NCBI GenBank assembly: GCA_001586195.1
Contig: CP014609.1
Span: 1,090,001 to 1,154,000 of the forward strand
Direction of reading: 5' to 3'
From: Solibacillus silvestris
Lineage (GTDB): Bacteria > Bacillota > Bacilli > Bacillales_A > Planococcaceae
Length of the DNA: 64,000 nt
Shown: positions 24,960 to 34,423 of the stretch, one piece after another
Layout of the letters: every line of letters begins with the position of its first letter
Numbering within the stretch: position 1 is the first letter of the stretch
Notes under the pieces: model-generated
Database searches by the model: none
What the model saw: only the letters and a program-made list of their open reading frames with translations
Told to the model about the DNA's origin: nothing
Program-made: the position numbers and the translations under genes

Positions 24960-25970
24960 TTAATTCCAGCTGAAAAACTTCCCATGCCCGTCTGTATCTT
25001 TTAGTGATTTGACGGTTTGAATTACACCACCGGCAATGTAATCCACATATAAATCAGCATCATCCATATTGTTATAAATGTGATAAATGCTTTGAATATG
25101 GCTTAGTTGCTGCAGCATTGTCAGCAATTCCGTTTTTAATTTTGCGGGAAACTGATTTGCCACATGTGTGTGGAAAATAATAATCTGGCTACCTTTAAAT
25201 TCATGAGTATCAAATAAAGGGGGAATAAGCTCTCTAAAATCACCAGTTAGTAAAAGCTTTGAATATTGCAGGTGAATCGCCCTTGCTTTCTCTAAATTTT
25301 CTTTCCGTATAATTTGTTCAGGCCAAATTAAACTTTTCAGCCATAAATATTCTTCGGAATCTTGTAAATCTATAATATTTAAATCGATTCCAATGCGGTA
25401 TAAAATGTCCAAGTTTTTTACAGAAGTTATAGAAGTGCCGTAGTTTTTAGCAAAAAGAGTGAGAGGGCTATTTTCATTACCAAATGAGATCTGCGGTTCT
25501 TGTTCGATTTCATACCGATACCCGTCTAAATTAAGCAAAAGTCCTGCACTTGTACCGATTTCCAATAATGTTAACGGAAGTTCCACTTCTTCGGCTATTT
25601 CCGAGAAAATCGGGAAAAGATAGCTGGCCCGCTGTACTTCATTTGTTTGAACGGATTTTGTATGAAACAACTGCAACAGTTCATCTGAATGTGTTAAACA
25701 GAAATCGATGAGTAATTGAAAGCTTGCTTCCAAATCCACTTCGAAAGGACTTTCGAATATTCGTTTCAAAGGGGTTTCTTTTTGTACTGATAAATACTGC
25801 ACAGACCCGAAAAATAAATTAGGCTTTGGCTGCGTCTCCGGAATATGCATAATGAGATTTAATAGTTGCTCATTTGTCATAATCCTTTTACACCAATATT
25901 CGTAAAGTTGACTATTGTTTTTTGCTTCATGGCTGGCGAAACGTCCGAAAGCGGCGACTAGTTTTTCCAT
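24960..25970 (-). CDS. DUF2332 family protein
   Basis: A 336-residue cytoplasmic protein of the DUF2332 family, function unknown. The central LTLLEIGTSAGLLLNLDGYRYE has the look of an S-adenosylmethionine-binding motif I, and IIIFHTHVANQFP follows later, so a methyltransferase-like fold is plausible. ATG at 25970 is used because GAGGTG lies 6 nt upstream; the GTG in that site (25979) is in frame but improbable. Divergent from a LysR regulator, which may control it. Confidence 0.75.
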   Translation of the reverse strand: MEKLVAAFGRFASHEAKNNSQLYEYWCKRIMTNEQLLNLIMHIPETQPKPNLFFGSVQYLSVQKETPLKRIFESPFEVDLEASFQLLIDFCLTHSDELLQLFHTKSVQTNEVQRASYLFPIFSEIAEEVELPLTLLEIGTSAGLLLNLDGYRYEIEQEPQISFGNENSPLTLFAKNYGTSITSVKNLDILYRIGIDLNIIDLQDSEEYLWLKSLIWPEQIIRKENLEKARAIHLQYSKLLLTGDFRELIPPLFDTHEFKGSQIIIFHTHVANQFPAKLKTELLTMLQQLSHIQSIYHIYNNMDDADLYVDYIAGGVIQTVKSLKDTDGHGKFFSWN

Positions 25971-26081
25971 TTGAAACACCTCATTTCGTGTATTGCTTAC
26001 AGTGTATAATAGACTTACAATTAACGGAATTAATGAATTTTAATGTATTTGATTATTAATCTTAATAAGAGGGTGATGAAC

Positions 26082-26966
26082 ATGGATATCAAGTGGCTAA
26101 AAACATTTATAGCAGTTGTCGAAGAAGGGAGCTTTCGAGCAGCAGCAGAAAAACTGTTTATTTCTCAACCAAGTATCACTGTACATATGAAGTTATTGGA
26201 GGAGCATTTACGGGTTCAATTGTTTCACCGGGAACATACAAAGGTTAAGGTATCTGCAATTGGCGAAAAATATTATCCTATGGCCAAAAAACTTGTGGCT
26301 CAAATAGAAGCGAGTACAAAAGAAATTCACCTTGAAACACTAAATCCGGCTGTTCCATTAATAATTTCAGTTTCACCCGCCTTGCTGTATACGAATCTAT
26401 TAGATCGAATACATGATTTTATTGAATTGCATCAACAATACATTGTAGAAATTGTTATGGAAGATCAGGTACAGTTAGAAAGTGCAATAAAAGGACAACA
26501 AATAGATGTAGCACTAGGTTTACACAAATTTATTTCTAAAGAGTTTCATTCGGAGCGTATTGACCGTTCACCATTAAGACTGGTATATTCTTCTAAATTA
26601 CAGCTAATGGAAAAGCAGTTGGATTTACAGCTTAAAGCACTTTTTAATGAGCATCCGCTTTATATAGGTTATTTAAATGAACATATTCCTGTAGTTGAAT
26701 GGTTAAATAACGAGTACGAGATAAAGAAATTCAACAAAATAAAGGATGTTATTTTTGCTATAAAATTAATTAAGGAAGGTTTAGGTATCGGGCTATTGCC
26801 TGAAAGTTTAATTTCAGAGGAAATTGAAGCGGATTTATTAAGGGTAGTGGATATAGGTCCGATCGGGACTATTAATCCAGTTGATATTTATATGAGCCAC
26901 TTAAGAAATTCTATTAAAATTATTCCTTTGACGAGTTTTATCCGAAATAGTTTACTGGAAAATTGA
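26082..26966 (+). CDS. LysR-family transcriptional regulator
   Basis: A 294-residue LysR-type regulator with the standard winged helix (MDIKWLKTFIAVVEEGSFRAAAEKLFISQPSITVHMKLLEEHL) and effector domain. ATG 26082 is chosen because GAGGGTG lies 8 nt upstream. It is divergent from the DUF2332 gene across 110 nt, the classic LysR-target layout, and precedes a small membrane protein by 17 nt. Confidence 0.87.
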   Translation: MDIKWLKTFIAVVEEGSFRAAAEKLFISQPSITVHMKLLEEHLRVQLFHREHTKVKVSAIGEKYYPMAKKLVAQIEASTKEIHLETLNPAVPLIISVSPALLYTNLLDRIHDFIELHQQYIVEIVMEDQVQLESAIKGQQIDVALGLHKFISKEFHSERIDRSPLRLVYSSKLQLMEKQLDLQLKALFNEHPLYIGYLNEHIPVVEWLNNEYEIKKFNKIKDVIFAIKLIKEGLGIGLLPESLISEEIEADLLRVVDIGPIGTINPVDIYMSHLRNSIKIIPLTSFIRNSLLEN

Positions 26967-26983
26967 GGAGAGGGGAGCATAGT

Positions 26984-27190
26984 TTGTTTTTTAAAAAAAT
27001 GACAGACATTGAAAAAAGAAATAGTAAAAAAGCTGCGCAGTTTGGATTTTTCTTTTATTCGGTTACCCTACTTACACATTCTATCTATTCATACATAAAC
27101 AATGCTGTTTTAAATAGTTCATTTTATATTTTAATGGCGGGACTGGTCATCTTTTTTATTTGTGAATTTATATTTAATAAAAAAAGGTAA
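26984..27190 (+). CDS. Small membrane protein (68 aa)
   Basis: I do not recognise this protein. It has a basic N-terminus (FKKMTDIEKRNSKK) and two predicted membrane helices (about 20-38 and 45-62) ending in NKKR, consistent with both termini in the cytoplasm. TTG at 26984 has AGGGGAG about 8 nt upstream; the frame opens earlier at 26963 inside the LysR stop region. Likely co-transcribed with the LysR gene. Confidence 0.6.
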   Translation: MFFKKMTDIEKRNSKKAAQFGFFFYSVTLLTHSIYSYINNAVLNSSFYILMAGLVIFFICEFIFNKKR

Positions 27191-27222
27191 AACAAATAGA
27201 AATTATGGCTTCACGTATTTAT

Positions 27223-27684
27223 TTAAAATGAGGTCAATGTTGTACGAAGGTCATTCTCATCCGTAATGTACACTATATTTTCGTACCTATTCTGAACCGC
27301 TTTTCTGTAAATCCGTTCAGTTACATGTTGATCTTTTACATAGATCGTTACATAGGCACTATCAACAATTAAAAGAACGATTTCACACTGGCAATTAAGG
27401 AACTCTTCATATGTAGCAATGTCCTGCACATGTAATTTATCTTTAAATGCTTTTAAGTCTGCAAATAGTACATAATAGTCTTTTACGGAAATTCGGTTAT
27501 ACAGTTCTTCACCGGTATATGTATAAGGCTGCGGGAACATGGCTTCATCCAACTGATTATTTTCAATATAATATGCTTCTTCGGCTTCTGATTTCCAAAA
27601 GTAAGCCCTTATGTCGATAGCTTCTAAAATTTCATATAAATATCGGCCATGCTGGTTCGGTATCTCGAAGGATAAACCTCTCAT
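27223..27684 (-). CDS. DUF2691-like protein
   Basis: A 153-residue soluble protein; its opening RGLSFEIPNQHGRYLYEILEAIDIRAYFWK resembles DUF2691, a small Bacillus family of unknown function. No catalytic motif or membrane segment visible. ATG 27684 is the start. A TATAAT-like -10 on the minus strand lies at 27762-27757. It ends convergently with the small membrane protein. Confidence 0.6.
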   Translation of the reverse strand: MRGLSFEIPNQHGRYLYEILEAIDIRAYFWKSEAEEAYYIENNQLDEAMFPQPYTYTGEELYNRISVKDYYVLFADLKAFKDKLHVQDIATYEEFLNCQCEIVLLIVDSAYVTIYVKDQHVTERIYRKAVQNRYENIVYITDENDLRTTLTSF

Positions 27685-28017
27685 TGCTTCGTCATCTCCT
27701 ACTTCTCAATTGTTTAAATAAGTCCCCATTTTCTGCTCCAATCTTTTTATTTTCTCATTATACTGATATTATGTTGGGTAATGATGAGTTTTTGTGATTT
27801 TTAATAAAACGGACATGATGATACGTTTAATTGAGTATAATAACCTGGTTATTCCGAAATAGCAATTCAATTAAGGAAAAGTCAATATTTAACGAAAATA
27901 TGCAGAAAACAATAATTTTAAAAAAATACTAGCCGATTTTATTGACTGGGCATGGTACTATAGAAATGTGACGAATTTAAGGCAAAAAGATATAAATTGA
28001 TATAAAGGGGTCGTAAT
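27685..28017. other. Intergenic region between DUF2691 gene and dynA
   Basis: 333 nt, AT-rich, divergent promoters expected. Beyond a -10-like TATAAT on the minus strand and the AAAGGGG ribosome site of dynA, I see no convincing operator, repeat or RNA. Confidence 0.5.
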
Positions 28018-31000
28018 ATGACGATGTTTGACGAGAAAATTCAGGGATTGTTACAGCAATCGGCATTACAATACATAATTTATAAAGAAAATGAAGATAC
28101 AGAACGAATTGAAAAGCTCCATCTGTTTGCACGAAAGCTTTTACAAAAGGAATTTGTCATCGGTTTTGCCGGTCACTTTTCCGCGGGTAAATCGAGTATG
28201 ATCAATGCGCTGTCAGGGGAAAACATTTTAGCGACAAGCCCAATTCCGACAAGTGCGAACATTGTTAAAGTGCACAAATCGGATGAAGATTTTGCGATTC
28301 TTTATTTGCATAATGAAAAGCCGGTAAAGTTTGAAGCGGGCTATGATATTAAACAAGTAAAAGAATTGAGCAAAAACGGCGAATTGGTATCACAAATTGA
28401 AATCGGACATAGTACTTCAAGCTTGCCTGAAGGGGTAACTGTTATGGATACTCCGGGTGTTGATTCAACGGACGATGCACATGCGATGAGTACGGAGTCT
28501 GCCTTGCATATTGCCGATATGGTGTTCTACACAATGGACTACAATCATGTGCAATCTGAGCTGAACTTCCAATTTACAAAACAGTTGATGAAATACAATC
28601 CGAATGTGTATTTAATCGTCAATCAAATTGACAAGCACCGTGAAGCGGAACTTTCGTTTGAAGATTTCAAGCAATCCGTTCATAACTCATTTGCGGCATG
28701 GGGTGTTTACCCGAAAAATATTTTCTTCACATCATTACGTGAAAAAGAGCTTCCGAACAATGATTTTGATCAAGTGAAAAAAATAGTTATGGATTCGATG
28801 AATGACTGGCAGGAACAGCTGATTTTAACAGCAGAAAATACACTGACAAAGCTGCAGCACGAGCATGAAGCGTATTTGGAAGAGGAGAAGCAAGACCGCT
28901 TCACAACATATGCTGAACTCGTTTCTGAAGATGACTGGCAGCACCGTGATGATATATTAGAGCAATATGAAAAACTGACGCGTCAAACAGAACTTTTCTC
29001 GTTTGATGTATTTGATATGCAGTTTGATGAAAAACGTAAAGACTTGCTTGCAAATGCTGCAATTATGCCGGCGGATGTCCGTGATAAACTGCGTGCCTAT
29101 TTAGAAAGTCAACAAGATGACTTTAAAGTAGGCGGACTGTTTACTGCGAAAAAGAAAACAGCGGAAGAGAAAGCACGTCGTCAGGAAGATGCATATGCAG
29201 GCTTTAACCATGTTGTCCAATCACAAATTACAGGTCATATTAAAGCATTGATGAAGCAAGCGTTAAAAGATGTCGGTGCATTGAATGACGAACGGGCAGC
29301 AAGTATTGATAAGAAGGAATTTAATTTCCCGTTCTCGATTATTGAAGAACAAGTTCAAAAAAGCGCGGTTATTACAGGAGATGCGGTACTAAACTTTGCG
29401 AATCGAGTTTCTGAGGCGACAAAACGATACTTTGTCCAAACAACAGATGCATGGAAACTTGAACAAAAAGAAACATTGGAGCAAGTAGCGCGTGAAGCGG
29501 CAGCGCCTGTTAAACTGAAAATTAATGCAATGTCCGAAAAAGTGAATGCGCTTCAGCATATTATGAAAATCGAGAAATTCCAGGTGTTCAACAACACATT
29601 AATGAAACAAGTTTCCAATGAAATTCGCGCAGAATCCAAAATTTATTTGGAAAATTGGAAGCGTGAACATGAGCAGGCATTGAAAGATATTCGTCCCTTT
29701 GATGAATCGATGCTGCAGTTAAAAAATCAGGAAACAGAAATTGCTGCTGAACAAACAGAGGAAAAAGCAGGAACAGGATTAAATGTTGACACGGTAACCG
29801 AAAAAGCATTGAAAACAGCGCATATTATTAAAGATGTACAAGGCTTTAAAGAAGTATCGAGCTTCTTGACAAAAAAAGTGGAACGTCTGCAAAAACGTGA
29901 CTTTACGATTGCCTTATTCGGTGCATTCAGTGCGGGTAAATCAAGCTTTTCGAATGCTTTGATGGGAGAGCGTGTATTACCTGTATCACCAAACCCGACG
30001 ACAGCGGCAATCAATAAAATTCGTCCTGTCACACCGGAACAACCGCACGAAACAGCAGATGTTCATCTGAAAAATGAAGCACAGCTACTTGAAGATATTC
30101 AAGGCTCATATGCAGCAATTGGCATCCAAGTATCATCTTTGAAAGAAGCGTATGATCGTGCAGAAGAAGGATTGGCTGTTCCATTAACAGATGAGCGCCT
30201 GAATGTTCATAAATCCTTTATCCGTGCTTATTCGGAAGGTTATGAAACATTCATTACAAAACTTGGAACGACATTACGGGTTAATCGTCATGATTTTGAA
30301 AAATACGTGGCGCAGGAAAACCGTTCTTGTTTCGTAGACAATATTGATTTCTACTTTGATTCACCACTTACGCGTATGGGTGTAACGTTAGTAGATACAC
30401 CAGGTGCAGACTCGATCAACGCACGCCATACAGGTGTAGCGTTCGATTACATTCGAAATGCCGATGCCATTCTTTTCATAACATACTACAACCATGCATT
30501 TGCAAAAGCGGACCGTGAGTTCTTGATCCAATTAGGTCGTGTTAAAGATGCGTTTGAACTGGATAAAATGTTCTTTATCGTGAATGCCATTGACTTAGCT
30601 TCGACAATGGAAGAAGAGGAAGAAGTAAAAGGCTATGTTCGTTCAGAACTTCAACGCTTCGGTATCCGTTTCCCGAGACTTTACGGAGTATCAAGTTTAC
30701 TGGCATTAAAAGAAAAGCAGGATCAGCTCGAACATCAGTCGGGTATGGCACCATTTGAAGATGCATTCCACCACTTCCTAAATGACGAACTGATGGGTAT
30801 TGCGGTTCAGGCATTACAAGAAGAAGTGGATAAAACAGAAGCACGCCTGAATGATTTAATTACACAAACAGAAGAAAACTTGAAACGTAAAGATGAACGA
30901 CTTGAAGAATTGGCTCATTTGGAAAAGCTAGTACGTTCCAAATTCCAGACAACCCAAACAGCGATGATTGAAAGTGAGACAAAGCAAGAACTGGATGAAC

Positions 31001-31629
31001 TGTTATATTACGTACTGCAACGTGTGTACTACCGCTATCCGGACTTCTACCGTGAAAGCTACAATCCGTCCACTTTTGCGCAAATGCCGGCACAGCAAGC
31101 ATTGCAAACTGCATTAAAAGAAGTGCTGCAGGCGTTAAGCTTCGACTTCGCTCAGGAGTTGCGGGTAACGAATTTCCGTTTAGCACAATTTGTCGAGAAG
31201 AAAATGAAAGAACTGTTCAAAGAGGAAGCGCGTGAATTAAAAGAACTAAACCCAAGCTTCGCGTTTTTAAGCTATGAATCAAAAGAACCTGAAATTTTGG
31301 ATTTTACAGGTCCATTTTCAGATCCAGCACCATATGAAGTGGTAAAATCCCACTTTAAAAATGTAAAAGCATTCTTTGAAAAGAATGAAAAAGAGCAATT
31401 GCGTGATGCGCTGGAGCAACTAACAAAACCAAATGCGCAAAACTATCTGGATATGGAAAAAGCTAAAATAATGGAGTGGGCAGCAAGCCATATCGCCATT
31501 GAAGCAGAAGGATTGCGCCAGCATATGCTTGAACAGGCAGTCGAGCAGATTGAGACAGAACGTTTATTACTTCAGGAAGAAAGTCGCTTAGCTGTTTGGA
31601 AGGATATTTACGCGCAACTACAAGCGTAA
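28018..31629 (+). CDS. dynA: Two-GTPase bacterial dynamin DynA
   Basis: Large membrane-remodelling GTPase of 1203 residues, an internal fusion of two dynamin-like units as in B. subtilis DynA, which tethers and fuses membranes and protects against phage and membrane stress. The first unit has P-loop GHFSAGKS at 52-59 and switch DTPGVDSTD; the second has GAFSAGKSS near 635-643 and DTPGADSIN. Each GTPase is followed by long helical stalk regions. ATG 28018 has AAAGGGG upstream. It is followed 14 nt later by a rhodanese gene. Confidence 0.93.
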   Translation: MTMFDEKIQGLLQQSALQYIIYKENEDTERIEKLHLFARKLLQKEFVIGFAGHFSAGKSSMINALSGENILATSPIPTSANIVKVHKSDEDFAILYLHNEKPVKFEAGYDIKQVKELSKNGELVSQIEIGHSTSSLPEGVTVMDTPGVDSTDDAHAMSTESALHIADMVFYTMDYNHVQSELNFQFTKQLMKYNPNVYLIVNQIDKHREAELSFEDFKQSVHNSFAAWGVYPKNIFFTSLREKELPNNDFDQVKKIVMDSMNDWQEQLILTAENTLTKLQHEHEAYLEEEKQDRFTTYAELVSEDDWQHRDDILEQYEKLTRQTELFSFDVFDMQFDEKRKDLLANAAIMPADVRDKLRAYLESQQDDFKVGGLFTAKKKTAEEKARRQEDAYAGFNHVVQSQITGHIKALMKQALKDVGALNDERAASIDKKEFNFPFSIIEEQVQKSAVITGDAVLNFANRVSEATKRYFVQTTDAWKLEQKETLEQVAREAAAPVKLKINAMSEKVNALQHIMKIEKFQVFNNTLMKQVSNEIRAESKIYLENWKREHEQALKDIRPFDESMLQLKNQETEIAAEQTEEKAGTGLNVDTVTEKALKTAHIIKDVQGFKEVSSFLTKKVERLQKRDFTIALFGAFSAGKSSFSNALMGERVLPVSPNPTTAAINKIRPVTPEQPHETADVHLKNEAQLLEDIQGSYAAIGIQVSSLKEAYDRAEEGLAVPLTDERLNVHKSFIRAYSEGYETFITKLGTTLRVNRHDFEKYVAQENRSCFVDNIDFYFDSPLTRMGVTLVDTPGADSINARHTGVAFDYIRNADAILFITYYNHAFAKADREFLIQLGRVKDAFELDKMFFIVNAIDLASTMEEEEEVKGYVRSELQRFGIRFPRLYGVSSLLALKEKQDQLEHQSGMAPFEDAFHHFLNDELMGIAVQALQEEVDKTEARLNDLITQTEENLKRKDERLEELAHLEKLVRSKFQTTQTAMIESETKQELDELLYYVLQRVYYRYPDFYRESYNPSTFAQMPAQQALQTALKEVLQALSFDFAQELRVTNFRLAQFVEKKMKELFKEEARELKELNPSFAFLSYESKEPEILDFTGPFSDPAPYEVVKSHFKNVKAFFEKNEKEQLRDALEQLTKPNAQNYLDMEKAKIMEWAASHIAIEAEGLRQHMLEQAVEQIETERLLLQEESRLAVWKDIYAQLQA

Positions 31630-31643
31630 GGAGGATCTTTTTA

Positions 31644-32444
31644 ATGACGAATATTTTTGTGACCGCAAATCGAATGGAAAGAACAGGCCGGTTGATCGAT
31701 ACAAGATTTGATATGAGCAATGTAGAGTCAGGCAGAAAGATGTATGAAGAGGGCCATATTGAAGGGGCGATATACTGGGATTTAAATACCGATCTGTCGG
31801 ATTTATCGAAACAAGAAGGGCGACATCCGCTTCCTGAGAAGGAGCAGCTTCAGGCTTTGTTTGAAAAGCACGGTTTAAATTACAATGATGCCATCTATAT
31901 TTACGATCAAGGGGCGGCAGCAAGTGCAACACGCGCCTGGTGGATATTGCATTATGCAGGCTTCAAACATGCCTATGTCGTTAATGGCGGTTTTGAAGCA
32001 CTGAAGGAAGCAGGATTCCCTGTAACGACAGAAGTACCTGTATTTAAGGAAAGTAATCTTGATATACAGTGGAATGATGATATTTTATTAAAACGTCAGG
32101 ATATTATGCATATTATTGAAGGCAAGCGAAAAGCGACATTAATTGATGCCCGCGCACCGGAGCGTTACCGTGGTGAAACAGAGCCGTTTGATAAAGTGGC
32201 AGGACATATCCCAACAGCAAAAAACTATGATTGGGAACAGTTGCGTAATGGCTCTGAATTGGTAATTACGTCTTCTCTCCTCAAGGAAGTTCCAAAAGAT
32301 GAGGAAGTAGTTGTGTACTGCGGGTCAGGTGTTACTGCTACACCGGTATATACAGTATTAAAGGAAGCAGGCTATCAAAATATAAAAATTTATATGGCAG
32401 GCTATAGTGATTGGGTACATCATCACTCTGTCGAAAAAGGTTGA
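31644..32444 (+). CDS. sseA: Rhodanese-type sulfurtransferase (3-mercaptopyruvate/thiosulfate)
   Basis: Two rhodanese domains in 266 residues; the C-terminal one is catalytic, with Cys226 in the loop YCGSGVTATP, a sequence typical of mercaptopyruvate sulfurtransferases. The N-terminal domain has RFDMSNVESGRKMYEEGHIEGAIYWD. ATG 31644 has AAGGAGG upstream; the frame open from 31596 overlaps dynA. Probably co-transcribed with dynA, although no functional link is known. A perfect hairpin terminator follows. Confidence 0.88.
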   Translation: MTNIFVTANRMERTGRLIDTRFDMSNVESGRKMYEEGHIEGAIYWDLNTDLSDLSKQEGRHPLPEKEQLQALFEKHGLNYNDAIYIYDQGAAASATRAWWILHYAGFKHAYVVNGGFEALKEAGFPVTTEVPVFKESNLDIQWNDDILLKRQDIMHIIEGKRKATLIDARAPERYRGETEPFDKVAGHIPTAKNYDWEQLRNGSELVITSSLLKEVPKDEEVVVYCGSGVTATPVYTVLKEAGYQNIKIYMAGYSDWVHHHSVEKG

Positions 32445-32457
32445 CACTGCTTAACAG

Positions 32458-32493
32458 GCCGTTATGTAAACAAGTTTTACATAACGGCTTTTT
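32458..32493 (+). terminator. Terminator after sseA
   Basis: Perfect 13-bp stem GCCGTTATGTAAA (32458-32470) with TTTACATAACGGC (32476-32488), then TTTTT. Confidence 0.88.
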
Positions 32494-32587
32494 GTCGTAC
32501 AAAAATTTAACAAAGAGTTGGGTCTAATTTCCAATATTTGTGATAAAGTGGTATTGTAGAAAAATAACGGTCAAAGGAGTGAGAAAT

Positions 32588-33394
32588 GTGTTATTTAAGA
32601 AAAAAATAGAGCTGAGCGAAAAGAACGGCGTGAAAATGATCAATGGATCTGTCCAGTTTCAAGCGGTTTATTTAAATGTACATTGTTTTGAAGTGGACGG
32701 TATCCTAATTGATACAGGTTCTGCATCGCTTCTTAAGCAGTTTAAGCCCTTTTTTGAACAGATGGACGTTGACCGGATTATGTTGACTCATTATCATGAA
32801 GATCACTCCGGAGGCGCTCATTTTTTACAAAAAGCATATAAATTGCAGATATTTATGCATCCGCTCAACATAGAAGAATGTAGGAAGAAGGCAAGCTATC
32901 CTTTATATCGTAAGCTTTTCTGGGGGGCAAGGCTGCCGTTTCTTGCACAGCCTGTCGGAGATTCTTTTTCATCTAGAACGACGAATTGGAAAGTGATTGA
33001 AACTCCCGGACATACAGAAGACCATGTTGCCTATTTGAATGAATCGACAGGTCAACTCTTTACAGGTGATCTGTATGTGACACCGAAAACAAAAGTCGTC
33101 CTGCGTGAAGAAAGTATTCCTCAAATTATCCGATCGCTGGAGAAAGTATTAACGTATGATTTTCTTGAAGTGTATTGTAATCATGCGGGATATATCGAAA
33201 ACGGAAGAGAGGCTTTAATGCGAAAACTTCATTACTTAAAAGAGCTAAGTTATAAAATAGAAATGATGAACGAAGAAGGCTTGACCACTTCTGAAATTAC
33301 AGCACAGCTTTTCAGTAAAAAGTATCCGATTACAAAACTGTCTTTAGGTGAATGGGACGCAGCTCATATCGTATCTTCTGTCCTAAACAAATAA
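32588..33394 (+). CDS. Metallo-beta-lactamase-fold hydrolase
   Basis: A 268-residue MBL-fold hydrolase with the full metal motif THYHEDH at residues 67-73 and downstream ligands in ETPGHTEDH and FTGDLYV. A C-terminal helical segment (about 215-265: YKIEMMNEEGLTTSEITAQLFSKKYPI) resembles the winged-helix tail of hydroxyacyl-glutathione hydrolase/LACTB2-like proteins. GTG 32588 is preceded by AAAGGAGTGAGA. Substrate unknown; thioesters or lactones are usual for the group. Monocistronic. Confidence 0.82.
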   Translation: MLFKKKIELSEKNGVKMINGSVQFQAVYLNVHCFEVDGILIDTGSASLLKQFKPFFEQMDVDRIMLTHYHEDHSGGAHFLQKAYKLQIFMHPLNIEECRKKASYPLYRKLFWGARLPFLAQPVGDSFSSRTTNWKVIETPGHTEDHVAYLNESTGQLFTGDLYVTPKTKVVLREESIPQIIRSLEKVLTYDFLEVYCNHAGYIENGREALMRKLHYLKELSYKIEMMNEEGLTTSEITAQLFSKKYPITKLSLGEWDAAHIVSSVLNK

Positions 33395-33411
33395 GGAAAT
33401 AGGATCATCGT

Positions 33412-33441
33412 CTAGTAAGTAGAAACTTACTAGGCTTTTTT
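33412..33441 (+). terminator. Terminator after the MBL-fold gene
   Basis: CTAGTAAGT (33412-33420) pairs with ACTTACTAG (33425-33433), followed by GCTTTTTTT. Confidence 0.85.
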
Positions 33442-33785
33442 TAATGAAAATTGAAGGTGAAAAAATAACTTTTATGAAACTTAAAATTTACATTAGCTTT
33501 ACAATTAACATGATATAAAATTGGGTACTGAAGAATAAAAGTGAAATTTTATTAGCAATGCTGTCGAAAGTGCCGGAAAAAGGCACTATATTAATAAATT
33601 TCGGTTAGTTTCAGAATATTTCATTAAATATCGCCTGAATTTAACCGGATATGTTAAAAAAGTTATGTTTCACAATTGTAAAGCTTTTGTAAATAACATA
33701 AATTAATGTTGAAGATATTGAAAAATCGGTGTTATGATAACCTAGGTTTTAATTTACAAACTTCATTTTAGGAGGATTTTATTCG
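33442..33785 (+). promoter_or_regulatory. Regulatory region of the pit operon
   Basis: 344 nt without a gene. A promoter candidate is TTGAAG (33709-33714), 18-nt spacer, TATGAT (33733-33738). Just upstream three hexamers repeat every 11 nt: TGTTTC (33666), TGTAAA (33677), TGTAAA (33688). Read on the minus strand these are GAAACA/TTTACA/TTTACA, the spacing and sequence expected of PhoP-binding direct repeats (TT[AT]ACA). PhoP control is an inference. Confidence 0.45.
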
Positions 33786-34406
33786 ATGTTCAACTCAAAA
33801 AAACCAGATCCATTTTTTGAAGGATTATTAAATATTGCAAAAAATGTACAACAAGGTGCCAACTATGCAAAAGAATCGACAATTACTACAGTATCAGAAC
33901 TGAAACAAATTCAGATTAAAATGAAATCATATGAAACAGCGGGAGACAAGCTGATCCATGAATTAATCGTTAAATTAAACGATTCGTTTATGACTCCTAT
34001 TGAGCGTGAAGATATTTTATCATTAGCCATTAAATTGGATGATATTCTGGATGGCATCGAAAATACAATTGCCCACTTTGAAATGTACTCATTTACAGAA
34101 GTAAATCAGTATATGCGCGACTTCGTAGACTATATCGCTAAATCATCAGATGAAGCTGTAAAGGCGATGGAATTATTAAATAAAAAAGACTTAATCGGTA
34201 TGCGTCAACATGCCATCCTGATCAAGGACTATGAGCGTGAATGTGATGAAATTTTCCGTAAATCCATTACTGAACTATTCCAGATTGAGAAAGATCCAAT
34301 TCGCTTAATTATCTTTAAAGATTTATATGAGCAGTTAGAAGAAATTGCAGACTACTGCCAAAATGTAGCGAATACAATCGAATCAATTATTATGCGAAAT
34401 GCATAA
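33786..34406 (+). CDS. DUF47/PhoU-like Pit accessory protein
   Basis: A 206-residue all-helical cytoplasmic protein of the DUF47 (PhoU-related) family, which accompanies Pit transporters. Conserved acidic/metal-contact sections include ETAGDKLIHELIVKLNDSFMTPIEREDILSLA, IKLDDILDGIENT and KDYERECDEIFRKSI. ATG 33786 has TAGGAGGA upstream. The pit gene follows after 17 nt. It probably tunes phosphate uptake as YkaA does beside YkaB/Pit in B. subtilis. Confidence 0.9.
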   Translation: MFNSKKPDPFFEGLLNIAKNVQQGANYAKESTITTVSELKQIQIKMKSYETAGDKLIHELIVKLNDSFMTPIEREDILSLAIKLDDILDGIENTIAHFEMYSFTEVNQYMRDFVDYIAKSSDEAVKAMELLNKKDLIGMRQHAILIKDYERECDEIFRKSITELFQIEKDPIRLIIFKDLYEQLEEIADYCQNVANTIESIIMRNA

Positions 34407-34423
34407 TGAAAAAGGAGTAAATT

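Noticed and set aside
27815-27850. Sigma-B promoter-like GTTTAA...GGTTAT upstream of dynA
   Set aside because: Spacer of 16 nt is longer than usual for sigma-B and the -10 has a mismatch; not convincing.
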